A stretch of 64,000 nt of DNA from Drechslerella dactyloides (Eukaryota; Ascomycota; Orbiliomycetes; Orbiliales; Orbiliaceae). The notes beneath the pieces are model-generated. The model had not been told where the DNA came from, did no database searches, and saw only the letters and a list, made by a program, of their open reading frames with translations. The DNA is taken from positions 2,604,001 to 2,668,000 of the forward strand of contig JAGTWJ010000007.1 in assembly GCA_020064725.1 (NCBI GenBank), read 5' to 3'. The position numbers and the translations under genes were made by a program. How positions within the stretch are numbered: the stretch's first letter is position 1; each line of letters starts with the position of its first letter. Shown piece after piece: positions 22,250 through 35,294 of this stretch.

Positions 22250-25200
22250 CGTGAGACTGGGGAGATATGTTGGGATAGACTGATGTACTAGGAAGGCAGG
22301 TGAATTTACGATCTCTGGAGCCGTCTCGACGCAGGCGAGTAATCCGAGTGTCCAGCCACGGATTAGTCAAGATCTCCCGTCTTTGATCTAGAATACTGCC
22401 CGTCCGTTGCTGTTCTTCGACTTTCTCTGTGGACTATATCTTTCCGTTCTTATTTTGTCCCTCCTCACAAACGAGGGTGGCACTCTAGCACCTGACAAGA
22501 TATTAGGGATGACGGAAAGGCTATGGATTGATTCGGCAGGGTTGGTGCCTAGATATCTTTAACTGACTGCCTGCGTCGCTCGGGGGGACAGAAGACGAAT
22601 TCCAGTTTTACCGCGTTGGAGCCGGCCACCCTTGTAACTGTCACCGGGCTGCGAAGCGTTGGACCTCAATACGTTCTCAATGCAATGGCGGCGCCATCTG
22701 ACCACACGCAACGCAATTTGCCCGCTAGTGTGCAAAACGAAGAGCTTGCAGCAGGACGAGGGACGGAAAGCTGTTCGGTGTAATCAAGAATAGGTTCGGG
22801 CACGGTTGAGGCGCTATTGCTTAAGCCTTTGTGTCAGACAGTACGTATAATTTGATCAGAAAATAGAGCGTGTCCGGCCGGCCGGGAAGATATCGAACAG
22901 GTAATAAAGTATTTATCAACCCTGGGGCAGTGCAGGTGCTGATGTTGATTTCCCTACCCTTTCGTCTGTAACGAGGCTGACGGTATGTTAGTCGCCCACA
23001 TCTGGAATATTTGCGTTTGCGTCGAAATCGAGCCGGCGATGAGCCATTCATTCAAAACGCAGGCTGGCCCGTCAGAACTTGCATCCATCATCCGCAGTCT
23101 CTATAGGGTGGAGCTGGGACCCCGGCCAAAGAAAGCCCGCCTCTGCTCAGGTGCTGCGGTGTCAACGTTACAAGTCACGTCCACTCAAAAGCATCGGCAG
23201 CGTATTGATCAGACACTGAAACGCATGTTAACATGTTGGATACTTTCTGAGGTACCACGGCAGGTACCCTTGCAAGCTGGCAGTTGGCTTGTAGCTCAGC
23301 GGTCGTGTGTCCTAAAGAGGGTTGTTAGTGAATACATCGCCTTGGCTTTGGCGGGACGGCATCAATAGCCCCAACAGCATCATGCAAGTCTCTCCGCAGC
23401 CCCCACTAAATGCAGCAGAAGGAGGAAGATATGTCTTGGGTGTCTATCTGATTTCAGATTTGGTGGATTGAGGATGGCACAAAATGCATTCATTCATTTG
23501 TTCACCGACCTAGCTTGCTCCGTTGTGGAAGACCAATCACTTTATTGGCAAGTTTGACCCCAAGCGAGTCACCTACTGGTAGATTTACTGTAACGGTGTC
23601 TCATTCTAGAATTTCTGGCTTGCATCTATCGATTGCACCCAGTCCTCCCGTGAGTCGGAGAAGCATGAGAAGTTGAAGCCTAGCTAGTTCAGCTGGAAAC
23701 CGATGGGAGGGATGGAGCTGTTGAATTAAACAAGTCGGCCTCATCCAATATGCAGATCTAGCGACTTTTGGAAGCCGCGCCTCGAAGACTAGTCGACTCG
23801 AAAACGTCGGCTGGCGCCCAGCTAAGCTCGGATCAAATCAGATTAGAATGCTCTCACGAGCTAAGAGATCATTGAGCTGGCGGCTGAACACCTGGCTGAC
23901 ATAATCTGTCGCGGCTCCACTGTAAGATGCCGAATTTAGACACACCGCATATATTCCAAATTCTCGTGTTGTGGTCTTCGCAGCAGGTCGGGTTCTTCTC
24001 TATCGCAATATATTGTAATGTTGCCGAACGTTCCAGCTCTGCGATTTTTGTGCATAGGGTTAAGATCCCGTGATAGTGCTGACGGCCTAGCGTAAGCCAG
24101 AGAGCTTTGCTTTGAGTCGGCCACGCCCATTTAATGTGTCTCCTAAGCTACTTAAGCATCTACTCCCGACGCACAGATGCACAGTGCAGAGGAAAGTGGC
24201 GGAGACCCTGCGTTGGCAGGGGTGAGAGATCACGCCTCAAGGCCCAACACGTCGCACCGTCAAACATATTTTGACAACAGCCTTGGGTCCTTGGTCCACT
24301 GATCGATCGTATGTAGCGGCCTTTGGCGTTTTAGGAGTCTGTGGGTTTCTATGAGCTTGTAGGCTCAGAGCATTTAAAGCGGGTCGAGGTGTTCGAACCC
24401 TTCGTCAGGAATCAAAATACATGTATACACTGGAAGAAAGCGTTGAGCCAAACTCGGACCAGAGATCGATAACTACACCAATATCAAGGGAATGAAGACA
24501 AATGAATATACGTCGGGACGGCTTAGCTCGTAAAGCTAATTTTAGATTACAGGACTCGATGCTGCAGTTGGCATGCATGTGGACCCATGGAGAAGGAAGT
24601 GGATACTGGAATCAATATGCGTAAACGCGCTGGGGGTCGTTACAGGCCAGGCTCTTTAGAGTGCAACTTCCAATATCAATGGTCATCCTTGGGCGATTTT
24701 TTATTTGTGATCACTTGCAATGTTTTTCTCGGAGTCCTGGAAAAATTAGGGCTTGATCGCGGTCTCAACATTGAATAAATTCACAAGTAGCGGTACGTCG
24801 CTATAATTCTATAGTATTCATGCATGAAACACAATATAATTTCCAAATGCTCCACAACGACTTGTAATGCTTCCTTCGGCGACTTTTGCGATCTCTATGT
24901 AAGCATATGTCCTGGCTACGGATCCGTATCCCGACTCGGTTGCTTTCTTTCAATGTCATGCGTACAATCACATGGGTTCTAACTAAGGTGAAATCGCTAT
25001 CTACGACAGGCTACAACGAAATTTAGGCGAATATACTGCGATCCACGAACGCGGTGATGCAAAGATAAAGCGAGTTTGAACACCTGCTTCGATAATCGTC
25101 ATCGAACTTCTAGGATCAAGATTCGAAAGGCAGCGAGTGTGCGCTCAGTAGCTCTGACTGCGTAACCGCAGCCTGATAGTCGGCTCGTCTATCGGATTCC

Positions 25201-27700
25201 TTGAGTTTTCTACACAGTTACGCAAAGAATCTGAGATGCCAGTGTTGAGTCTAAGCCATCTTAGCCTCTTCTCGAGACCACGCAAGTATAAATAGTCCGT
25301 TGTGAAATTAATTTGGCTGGTGCTACCGGCACGTGCACTGTCAACCGTTCTTACGTTACCGACTTATTTAAGCGTCAATAGTTAGCTAATGACGGTCCAG
25401 CCCCGCCATCCTCCCCGCCTCAGCATGGATCGGAAACAAAATGCTCTCGCTGGTTGGCGGAAACACTCAGCCTCACTGATTTCGAAAGCCGTGCGACTTA
25501 GATTGGCAGTAGGCTGTGCAGAATCTTCACAAACCAGAACATCAATTCACGGGAATTGCAAATATTTGGGAGGGGCAATACGACGCCCGGAGAGCAGAGC
25601 GGGCCCGGATCTAACTTTGGCGACTGCTCTTGAGACCGCCAATATACAACCTCGCAGCCCCTCACCCGATTTATTCTGCAGGCTACCGTGTTAACGTTAC
25701 GTATACGTGACCGGCCGTGGTGTATAGCTATAGCGTTATGCGATGATGCTATGCCGAAGTGCCAAGCAGCCGTTGACCAGAACTCGTGCTGTGTGTTGCG
25801 TTGGAATATATACGCCAACGCATTTTGCATTCGACCTCAGCCAACTCGGGAACCCGGCCGAGGACGCCATGCAAGTTGGCGGCAAGGCTGCCCGCCAAAA
25901 TAGTAACACTTCGCAATGCCGTAGACCTTTACGCCTGACCGTGAAGGACTGCGTGGTTTCCTGCCTAAGTAGCCAAGGCTTGAAGTGAATTCCCCTCCCT
26001 CTCCCGTCCTGTTACAATCATGATACCTGGTGCCAACAGCCATGCATGCAGATTAAACAGAAGAGAATGGCCCGAACCGTGTTGGTCCATCACGGGCCTG
26101 CAGGCGTGCAAGGCAATAGTGCTCCTGAGACATATCATTGGTTCCGAGCTCCTGCATACGTTGAAACAGTGCGGGAGATATCACAGGCTACCAGACCACA
26201 GCTTGTTATGAGACTCAGTCGGCACTTGAGATTCTACGTGTATATAGTTGTATCTCGACTTGCACTTGCTCGCTGTAAGTGCGGCCACAGCCAACCATTT
26301 AGGCGGAAGATAGGGTGTTTTCACACCGCAAGTCCTAGTCAAGGAGTAGCGGAGACGGCGAAAGTGCTTTGCGAGGAGTATTCGTGGGCATTTCGATCAT
26401 ATTGGTCGAGACTACGTAGCTACCCACGTTTAGGCTATGAGTGTTCGAGGTATTGAGTCGTGATTAATCACCCGCATCCTTTGCATTGAAACCTCAGTAG
26501 CACGCAACATCATGACCAATCAACACGGCAGCTCCGTTGATACCTGCGTAATTGCGGCGTTAAGGTATCTAACAATCGAGGGAAAGAAATGCCCCGAAAC
26601 CGTACTATACCACAGAGGTATCGGTCTCTAACTACAGAAAGGTGTGTCGAATCGTCAGACCCTGACTCAAGTATTTTGCTTTTATCGGTCCAGCTTTAAG
26701 TAAGGCTGTTGTTGGGGAGGTAGAATACAACCCAAGCCAAGCTAACATATAACCAAAGCCACCAGGCTACGTACGGGTGGAACAATTGTGAGCTCGGGAC
26801 CTACCTGCCCTCTTTCCATTATCTTTGGTTCTCCAGGGCTTGGGTCCATTCATAACCGATAGCGGCTGCTGAGGTGGCGTGCCAGGATTAATTGTTGTCT
26901 ATCGAGTAGTATGAAACGCTGGAGCCAACAAATCCCATTCCTATACGCGCATAGGTCTGGAAGTTCCTTCGATTGTCTAACTACTTGTATTCAGTCGCTC
27001 AATACCACGAACCAGGGGCCTGGTAGCCTAGTATTAAACAAAACTACAAGTTGAACCAAAGACGGCCGCCCTCGGAGGCGACAGTTTCTCTCCACTGTAG
27101 CTAGGGGTATAGTATAGACGGATCATGTTGGATCTCAGAAGGTTTCGGCGGTCAAGTCGCATCAACATCGCTATGAATCCCTGCACCCGATTATACGGTT
27201 GGTTTTACCACTGTTAGCATGTTAGTGTATCGACGCATCTGCCTATTGACAGAACCAGTTCAGACAGATGCATATACGTGCCGATGGATATACTCTAAAT
27301 CCTGTCTGAAACGTCGACTTTGCGAGATCTCCATATCACTTTCACGATATTTCTAAGGCGGCGTTTGTATCGATAGACCCCGAAATACCGTGCGCCTGGC
27401 AGAATATAGGCATGGGATGTGTGGTAATCTGGTCGCCGGTGTGTTGGAAGCTTCAAACTCAGTATATTCTAGTCATACTCGGCCCCCAAGGTAGACAGAT
27501 CCGAGCCGGCATTCAGCCGATCTTACGATGCGGGCGAGAGGTCCGATATGTCAACAGATGTAACCCAACCAAGTTATCCGATAGCAGCGGGCATATGCCT
27601 CGGAAATACAGGATACACTGCAATTGGTTGTGTGTACGCGTGGGTACCCTTATAGATTCGATCACATTGTTGAGATGGAAACCCAAGTTGAATCAGCTCC
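22250..27700. other. Gene-poor region, left part of a 21 kb gap
   Basis: The first few hundred bases probably hold the promoter of the minus-strand C2H2 gene. Beyond that I see no gene. Open frames up to about 136 codons occur (for example 26046-26456 on +), but they lack domains, splice context and protein-like composition. An A-box-like TAGCTCAGCGGT at about 23291 has no matching tRNA body. Confidence 0.45.
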
Positions 27701-29906
27701 TATGACCTTGTATGTGATAGAATTCTAGAATTTCTGGAACATGGTTCTGGATAGCTCCAGTGGTATTGGTAGAATCATATTCTTTAGGAAGCTTCCTGGT
27801 CCTATGTGGAGTGAATATAGTAATAATATAGCTCGATGTGTTATTGCTCGATCAATCAACAGCGATGCGCAAAGAATCATATACATGCTTGAGCATATTT
27901 ACGATTGTTTACGCTCTTGTGGTCCAAGAAGCTATATAGCTATCCGACGCCCAATGGTATGGCTTAAATTGCTTACAGGACTGTTATACCGGCCCCTTCG
28001 GACTTAGCCGCCAGATGCCGATTGTTAGCAGCGAGAGAATAGTGAACTCTTCCCTCGCAATCGATATAATCCTAAAGCGTGGATTAGCGGAACTATCAAT
28101 CCTTATAAACGAAAGCCCGTGACTCAATTATAAAGATTATTAGAGTAAAAATTTAGACAAGCTATACGGGGATATCTGTTATAACGTTCTGAAGTCTATG
28201 TTTAGATATTTTTTGCAGCACGTGGGGTCATTCCCGATGAAAGTCAACGAATGGATACTGAACAAGGCATGAACAGTTAATTCGACGTAATTAGAGCTCG
28301 AGCATTCCATTCGGCACTCGTGAGTTGATCAGGCCTGTGTATAACCAAAGACGGTTTGAAACCAAATTCTATCAAAGATAGGATGGTCAGTGCGTTTTAT
28401 ATCCCAGACGGAGACATAAGTTGTAATATCGATGTGAGATATGAAGCTAAGGCTATCAAATTTAAGTATATCAGTACATGGAGCCGGAGGTTGTAAATCG
28501 ATCTATCTACCGATATATTGAGAGAGACTGGCCTGTATCGTGAGTCATGAGCGAACATTGAGCATCTCAGTAACCAGCTTATCATTCTTAGTGCGGCCGG
28601 CAGGCGAGCATATGGATCAAACTTTTATTATTAACGCCTGTTTGTGGAGGCCTTTGCAAAACCATTTGAATCTTATTTAGAGAATGTCGGTTTTCGGTAC
28701 CCTAAATGTGTACTCGAAGGTTCAGATCTGCTAAATTGTCGGTCTATACTAGAGAAATTGGCTTGCGAGACTGGAAGCAGATATTAATAGGCGCGTACTT
28801 ACGGGTAAGTACTTGATAGTCTTATAAATTCAGTGAGCCGACAATGATCTAGTAAATTAATTAAATAAATTAAGCTCATTTGTATACATGTGTCAAATCC
28901 CACAACTTGACAGCGGATAATAAGCACGGGGCTCAATTCATCCACTGATCAAAAGTAAGCCGCCTATTCCCAAAATTTAGCTTCCTACGCATTTGATACC
29001 TATAAGTGATAGGTCCGGATCAAAGCGGTCCAATACGTCCTAAGTATCGCACACCGAGATCACTGTTCATATACCTTCTAATCCAAGTTGCGGATCAGGT
29101 GATCACCAAGATCGGTTGTTAAGAGCTCATTATTTATCTCTATATACTCCCTTGTATAGCATAATGATCTTGGTTGTTCTGTACATTAGTTTTCTCGCTG
29201 TTCTTTGGCATGCTGCGCCAGAGGACGGCGTCCGGCTCATGGGGAAATATAGTAATGATAGTAAAATCCAAAATGACACTCACAATTGGGAGAATCATAA
29301 GATTATATCCACGGTTCCTTAACCCGTTTTTGAACTCTTCACGAGTCTTAAAATCTTGCAAAGGCAAAGCCTGCCACGATGACCGATATATATATCCCGA
29401 CACGTTAGTTAGATCATGCGTACCCGGGGCGACATTGGTCCGTACAGTATAACTGTAGGTATCCCTTAGACCCCGTTTATGTTGATGCGAGGCTTCTATG
29501 CTATGCCGGATGCCGTAATAGATTCTAGAGCTTCAGATCAGTCGGCCGCTTTGGTCGCCTGTTTACGCGAAGGTGATGAGTATATAGATATAACCTGAAA
29601 CAATACATGTGAAATAAAACCACGAGACGCTGGATTAACGCAAATAGTCGCCTGTCTCGATACAGCGAGTCCCAATACAAATGGAAATCTCGCTCTTTAT
29701 TCGGCATCAAAAGTTCTGGTATACACCGTAAGGAAGGAAAGCGTCTGGCTTGCGAGGCAACGTAAAGAACATGACTGTCGATTTAGATAGTAAACTAGAA
29801 TCTCGATTGATTTGGCACAAGTAACTTGGGACTGATAGGCCGGTTCCACCAAAATATATGCGTAAATTTATTTTGGTACTCTGGAGTCAAAACCTTGTCA
29901 ATTATA

Positions 29907-30385
29907 TTGTCTCGTGAACCAGACGCCAATCCTATAACCTGTGAAGCAGGCATGCCAGAGACACTAAGCGTATATACAACAATGCCCGTCGGTGACAGGG
30001 CATCTACTTTACGAGACAATCAGTTATCACTAAGCGTACATACAGCAATGCCTGTCAGTGACAGGGGTGTATATAAGCTCACAATATCGATATGCCTAGC
30101 TCCGCCGTGTCGGCTTCGCAGCCAGAGGAGGGCGTCTGGTTTATGAGACAATTCCAAGACCCTAAAGCCAGGAGTTTTGTGGATATCAAGCCCTTCCGTT
30201 CTAAGTATAAGCTTGATTTCTTGGAATTTTCTTGATAATAAGAAAAGGTTTCCTGCGCAATAATTGTCGGCCACTTCGAAGTCAACTACATTTTTTTGAG
30301 GCTATCTTCATACACAATGTGTGCTCCCGGGTCCGACAGTCTCACCTCGCCAGCCCTAAGACTGGCAGTTTGGTTTACCGGACAA
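29907..30385. repeat. Cluster of a dispersed 21-bp motif
   Basis: Matches to TTGTCTCGTAAACCAGACGC plus C, or its complement, lie at 29907-29927 (+), 29999-30019 (-), 30131-30151 (-) and 30364-30385 (-). More copies are at 29227-29247 and 29740-29760 (both -). Distant ones are at 7922-7940 and 17741-17759 (both -). Mismatches are mostly C/T or G/A. The copies at 29.9 and 30.0 kb face each other as an inverted repeat about 70 bp apart. Confidence 0.6.
29962..30066. repeat. 39-bp direct repeat, two copies
   Basis: Copy 1 is at 29962-30000 and copy 2 at 30028-30066, a period of 66 bp. They differ at four sites and all four are transitions. Both begin CACTAAGCGTA and end GTGACAGGG. Confidence 0.85.
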
Positions 30386-33300
30386 GTGTACTCCCCTGAA
30401 GGCCTAAGGAATCGCTCATTTCGAGATGAAATTGGTCTCGTATATACTGCCAAGTCATATGCGGAGAGTTTAAATAAGGATCTTTACGGTGCTCTATCCA
30501 TTATTAGCTCCTGAGTGCGGTCAATTGGAAATACTTGTCCGATATTACACATCTATATGGATACGCATAGATCGAGCAGCTATTCATGCAGTCTAACCTA
30601 CAGAGCGGTGTTGCTTGGCTCAGCTACAACTGTTACATGCGGTATATCCTGGAACTACTTAGCTCGGCCCAGGCCTTTTGGATTCTGGATCTTTGGTTCC
30701 ATTGAGGCCGAGGCCACTTCGTAACTTATCTCATGGGAAAAGAGTCCCAGAAAACCAAAAGCCTACAGCGATACGTAAAAAACAAGATCCACCTGTAAGA
30801 TCCGTCAAATGAAATTACAGAATAATGCATGACTGAGCTCCCTAAAATCCAAGCTCGCGCACTACGGCGCAAACCACATGGGCGCCGGATGTGCCTAACA
30901 CCATTGGGGATTTATCAAGCGGGGGGTTTGTGTACATGTACACAATCGAGCCTACTAGCATGCTAGTCTCTTAAACAAACCATTAGTAAACCATGCACAT
31001 GTAATTCTGCAGATCTGATGTATCGCCGCGTAGCGCGGGTATACTATCGAGAATTCTCTGTTCGTTACACGCATAGAACTTTGAACATATGTGATCTGGG
31101 CGCTCACTTCAGGAACTCCGCTAAAGCGCCATGCGACGACTCTACATGACTATTCGTTTGCCAATAAGACCAATTTTAGCTAATAGCAACGGCAAATCCG
31201 GCTGCTGCAGCTCGGCAGATCAACCGGAATAGTCTACAAGCTTTCTAGCTTGAACCTGATAAGTCCCAACCTGGGCAAACATGCTAGGCTAATTCTACGG
31301 CAAGAGCTCTCACCTTGATGCTATACATATGCTAGAAATCGTATATGTAGCAGCACTCTACAACATGAAGGTTATTGGCCTGAACGCTGCCCCCGGGAGG
31401 AATTCGCCGTGTTGCAAGAACCCCGAGAATAGAGATATACGTATGTTGCTGCAACCCCTTGATTGTACGTGTACGTACATTGGCGAGCTCGAGATAGCAA
31501 TAACGCAAGTCGCGACTCCTGAGAAATATGGTGCATACACGTAGTTTTGGTCCTGTTTGCCAGCGCGCCAATCTCAGGATTAAGCCTTATTTGCGGATGA
31601 TTTTGAAAATGGTAAACGTGGTTCGATGCTATTAACGGATCAAAGAATGGGCAGCCTACGGTGCATACACCCCTTGCATTCGAATATTTGTGGCAAAGCT
31701 AGGCAACGCACGAAGTTATTCAATGGTTAGAACTTCTTGGTCCCGTGTGATAGGTAGAGACCTCATATAATTCTGAAAAAAGTAATGATATATATCACCA
31801 TGCAACGGGAAGCACAGCCAACAATACCGAACTTTCATACTGGTAAACTCTGCGTTTCGATCGATCCAGCAGCTTAGACGAAAACAACGCTGGAAGAAGC
31901 ATTGTTTAATACGATCATATTAATTGACCCTATGAACTAAATCTTGGTCAACGTGCGAAAATGTATCGAAATTGTTTCGTATTCGCGGGCGTGCTGCAAA
32001 ATGACAGAAAACGGTAAAATCAGGTTGAGCCACCAGTCACTCCACCTTTTATCCCCGATGATCCAACCTTCGCCTTTTCCGTTTAGGGAGCTAAACTATA
32101 TGTAGCCAAGTCTTAGAAGTGGAGACGTCGGGCCTCACGGAAGGTGCATGCATCGATGCCTCCTCCGAATCGTAGGGGATTTGATCCACTTCAAAGCGCA
32201 CGCCTTATCTACATCCCCCTCCTTCATTGAGCCTAAAAAAAAATGTAATCCAATATAACCGAAAATAACATAAGTAAAGCCAGCAACTGACAACGGGGTG
32301 GTCACGACCTTGAGATTGCGTGTTGCAAGGGAGCAGAACCGTTGTAAGTAGCCGTTAGTCAGAAATTTGCGCTCGGGTGTGCATGTACAGAAATCCGGGC
32401 TGACTTCAAGACGCAATGACGTCGTAGTCCCAGATGGTTACCCCCAAGTATCAATTCCCGCCGACTTCGGTTTGGGCAGTTTGGGGGGTTCAGGAATTAC
32501 GTTTCGTACGCTTTACGACAGAAGCGAGATCTCCCAGTAACTTTGTACTTACTCTTGCAGCAAGCTTGGAATTGGTCCGCAGGAGAAAATTTGCGCCGCT
32601 CGTCATGCAACTTGTGGCCAGTCTGCAGACCCAGGGATCTGGTTTGAAAGATTGAGACTGGACGGCCGACGGGAGCTAACGGCGTGAATGGAGGAAGAGG
32701 CGAACCCTGGCCCGAATGCCGCTGGAGAAAGGGCGGAAGCGGGAAGACTTCCAACTGGTCAATCGATGCAAGGTTATTTGAAAAGAATACGTGCTTGAGC
32801 CTGTTGTAGCTGCGTTTAATATTAATATTATATCAGATACTAAGCGAGTGGATCGTGAAAATGGGCTTGAGCTGGGGTTGGAGTTACCATTCTTGCAGAC
32901 GCCAAGTATTGGAGCCACGAAGCTGCATGAAAAAAAAAAATTCATGTACGGATATGCTTCAATAAGTTTCCCGCGATTTCCTTTTGCTCAATAATATATT
33001 GCATGAGCGAATAAAAGTAAATATAAAGTTGCGAAGCGGTTTTTCCTTACTCTCTCGTTCAGGAACCAAGCTCGCTGGTGAGTCTCGCCACAGATATCTG
33101 GCTAATTATAGAATCTGTAAACCATATTGTCATCTCAAAAACAACATATATCAGATGAGGGCTCTTAGGTGCGTCAATTATTTTCATTATCGTTTATATT
33201 GCTATCGTGCGCGTGTTATGAGTATGATTCTCTCCTCGAAGAAACATTTATTAAGTGTTTCTTAATAAGTTCTGACTGGACAGTTCAGCATGCAGGTCTG

Positions 33301-33608
33301 TCTGAGCAAAGTTTGGCTATGAAGAATCCCAAAAGCCGCAATAATTATTGACCGAGACATAAAGCATTGTCAAGGTATACCGTTGTTCGCACGGATATTA
33401 TACCGTTTCGAATTTTCGGATGCTCCGCTTCTTTATGCAGGAACGGTAGAGGCAACCGGACGAAACAATGACACAAGGCTTGCAGCCGGAAGTAGTTACG
33501 GAGCTTGAGCTTGCATGGCGGAAAATTGGCCTGACTTTGAATGAATCAAGCCCAATAGAAATAAGACTACCCAAAGAATGTCTGTGCTTATTTAAAAGCC
33601 TGTGCCTG

Positions 33609-33669
33609 TTTTTTTTTTTTTTTTTTTTTTTAAAGGAAAAAGAGAGAAAGAAAGAGAGAGAGAAAAGGA
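33609..33669. repeat. T23 tract followed by purine-rich tract
   Basis: A run of 23 T (33609-33631) is joined directly to about 38 nt of nearly pure A/G. Homopurine-homopyrimidine asymmetry of this kind can adopt unusual DNA structure. Confidence 0.85.
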
Positions 33670-34187
33670 GCTCCAGCGCATTGCAAAGATGTGCGTGCAG
33701 GCCAATGATATCTGTTCCGTATCGAAAAACACATATCGACATGCTTCGAAAAGGGCTCTCCCATGCAGTATGCAGCACGATAGGGCAGAGGACCAGTCCA
33801 TTCAAAGTTGTCTTCTACAAATATAGACGAGCTCTTAAGGTAGCCAGTGCTCGAGCGCAGAGATAGATGGTTTCAGTTGGACCCCGTGGTATGGATGGGG
33901 TTCGGCATAGTCTTCGTGGGTACAACAGAGCTCTGGAGATCCAGCTCGACGGTAGCCAGCTGCAGCAGAACCTGAAAGAGTTAGGGACAGGCAGCCAGCT
34001 TCATCCAATTATGTCCGATAGCGGCCGGCCGGCATATGCTGCCGAATAGCTTGAGTTAGATGGAAATGTCAATGCGGCCGCAGGCTGCATCGTGGAGGAG
34101 GGCCAAGCCGGGAGCTTTGAGTGGAGCCGTGTGCTACCCGCTTCGTAGCTCTAGTGCTCTGCCTGCGGCATCCGAGCAGATGGCCTC

Positions 34188-34203
34188 TTTTTTTTTTTTT
34201 TTT
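34188..34203. repeat. T16 homopolymer
   Basis: Sixteen consecutive T in the gene-poor gap. It may mark the A-tail of a minus-strand retroposed sequence, but no such element can be read. Confidence 0.8.
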
Positions 34204-35262
34204 GCGCAATTGCTGACGACTGTGATTGATTAAATTCGGGATTAGGGTAATGTTGACACCGGAAACCATTGAAATGTGGCTGGGAGCTCGGCAGAGGCTT
34301 CCTCGATGGCGCCCTATCTGGTGTTGTGGAGTGTACAAGGCATATATAGTATTATGCCATGTGCACGAGCTCGCAAATCAACCGAAGGGAAGGCTTGGAT
34401 CCATGGAAACTGCAGTCGCCTGTAACACCCATTGGCTGAACGTCCGCCGGACGAAATCCGGCTCGAATTGAGTGGAGAAGGTCTCAAGCTGTGATTCTCG
34501 AAAGAGTGCTGCAGATGCATGCACGACAGGCCTCGCACTGCCAGAATAGTGAGGAATCTGGAGGTGAGAACCCACAATCCTTCCGCAATAGTCGCATAAC
34601 TGGCTCAGAGTATATACCGGCCCCAGATATCATCACATATATTGGGCGTTGCGCTATCTCGAGCATGTTCCCGAATTGGGTGGTATAAGAGAAGAGGCAA
34701 GAAAGCCGCGCACCTGCACTCAGGTCCCCAGATTTACGCAAATTCAGCTGGCAGGAAGACATGTAAAAACTTTCAGCCACGAAGCTCATGCTCACAAACT
34801 CACTAGTCCTTCCGGTTCCCCGCGAAACGTTCGGATTGCGAAAGCCAATTACCAAGCTGCGGCCGCCGCCCATGGCAGATTCGACGTTTCGCCGATGCAA
34901 GAATTTAAGCGTTTGAGGTGAGCAAGCGCCTATGGCTGACTGGAAGGCCGCAAAATAGCCACCTTGCTATATATATTCATGCGAGCTTGGCTTGGTGTTT
35001 GCTGAAAGGTGTTTTTGGAGATCCCGATGCCATCGAAGGAATGGCTCGTGTGTGGTGATTGGGCCTAGCTCTGGCTGATGCTGTTTGGATGACCGGCAGC
35101 CGAATCGCGAACCGAGACGACGTTCGCGTTCTGTGTTAATTGTCATGGTTCAGCCTGCATTTGCTGAATGATGATGTAGTACCAGCCTGCAGCGCCTGCA
35201 CCCGCCGCGAGCGTATCAAAGTCATTGTACCTTCGCCCTAGCTAAATACAGTCCTTTCCTAT

Positions 35263-35294
35263 GTACTTACCTAAGGAGTTACCTAGGTAAGTAC
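35263..35294. repeat. Inverted repeat around a TTACCTAGGTAA palindrome
   Basis: The left arm GTACTTACCTA (35263-35273) is the exact complement of the right arm TAGGTAAGTAC (35284-35294), with a 10-nt loop. The perfect 12-bp palindrome TTACCTAGGTAA lies at 35279-35290. Short relatives (CTACCTAGGTAA) occur near 55550 and in degenerate form near 7727. Confidence 0.8.

Larger units (their letters stand above)
27700..31950. other. AT-rich region with decayed repeats, RIP-like
   Basis: This stretch is rich in TA steps and stop codons. It contains at least six of the eight copies I found of a 21-bp motif and a 39-bp direct repeat whose copies differ only by transitions. Those are the marks expected of repeat-induced point mutation on old mobile DNA, but no transposase or reverse transcriptase domain is readable. 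I therefore call no specific element. Confidence 0.45.

Noticed and set aside
23280..23345. tRNA-like A-box (TAGCTCAGCGGT)
   Set aside because: No matching T-arm, acceptor stem or anticodon arm can be folded downstream.
29907..30019. Transposon with terminal inverted repeats, or a CRISPR array
   Set aside because: The inverted 21-mers are only about 70 bp apart with no target duplication, and the direct copies are too few and too irregular for a CRISPR array, which is also not expected in a fungal nucleus.
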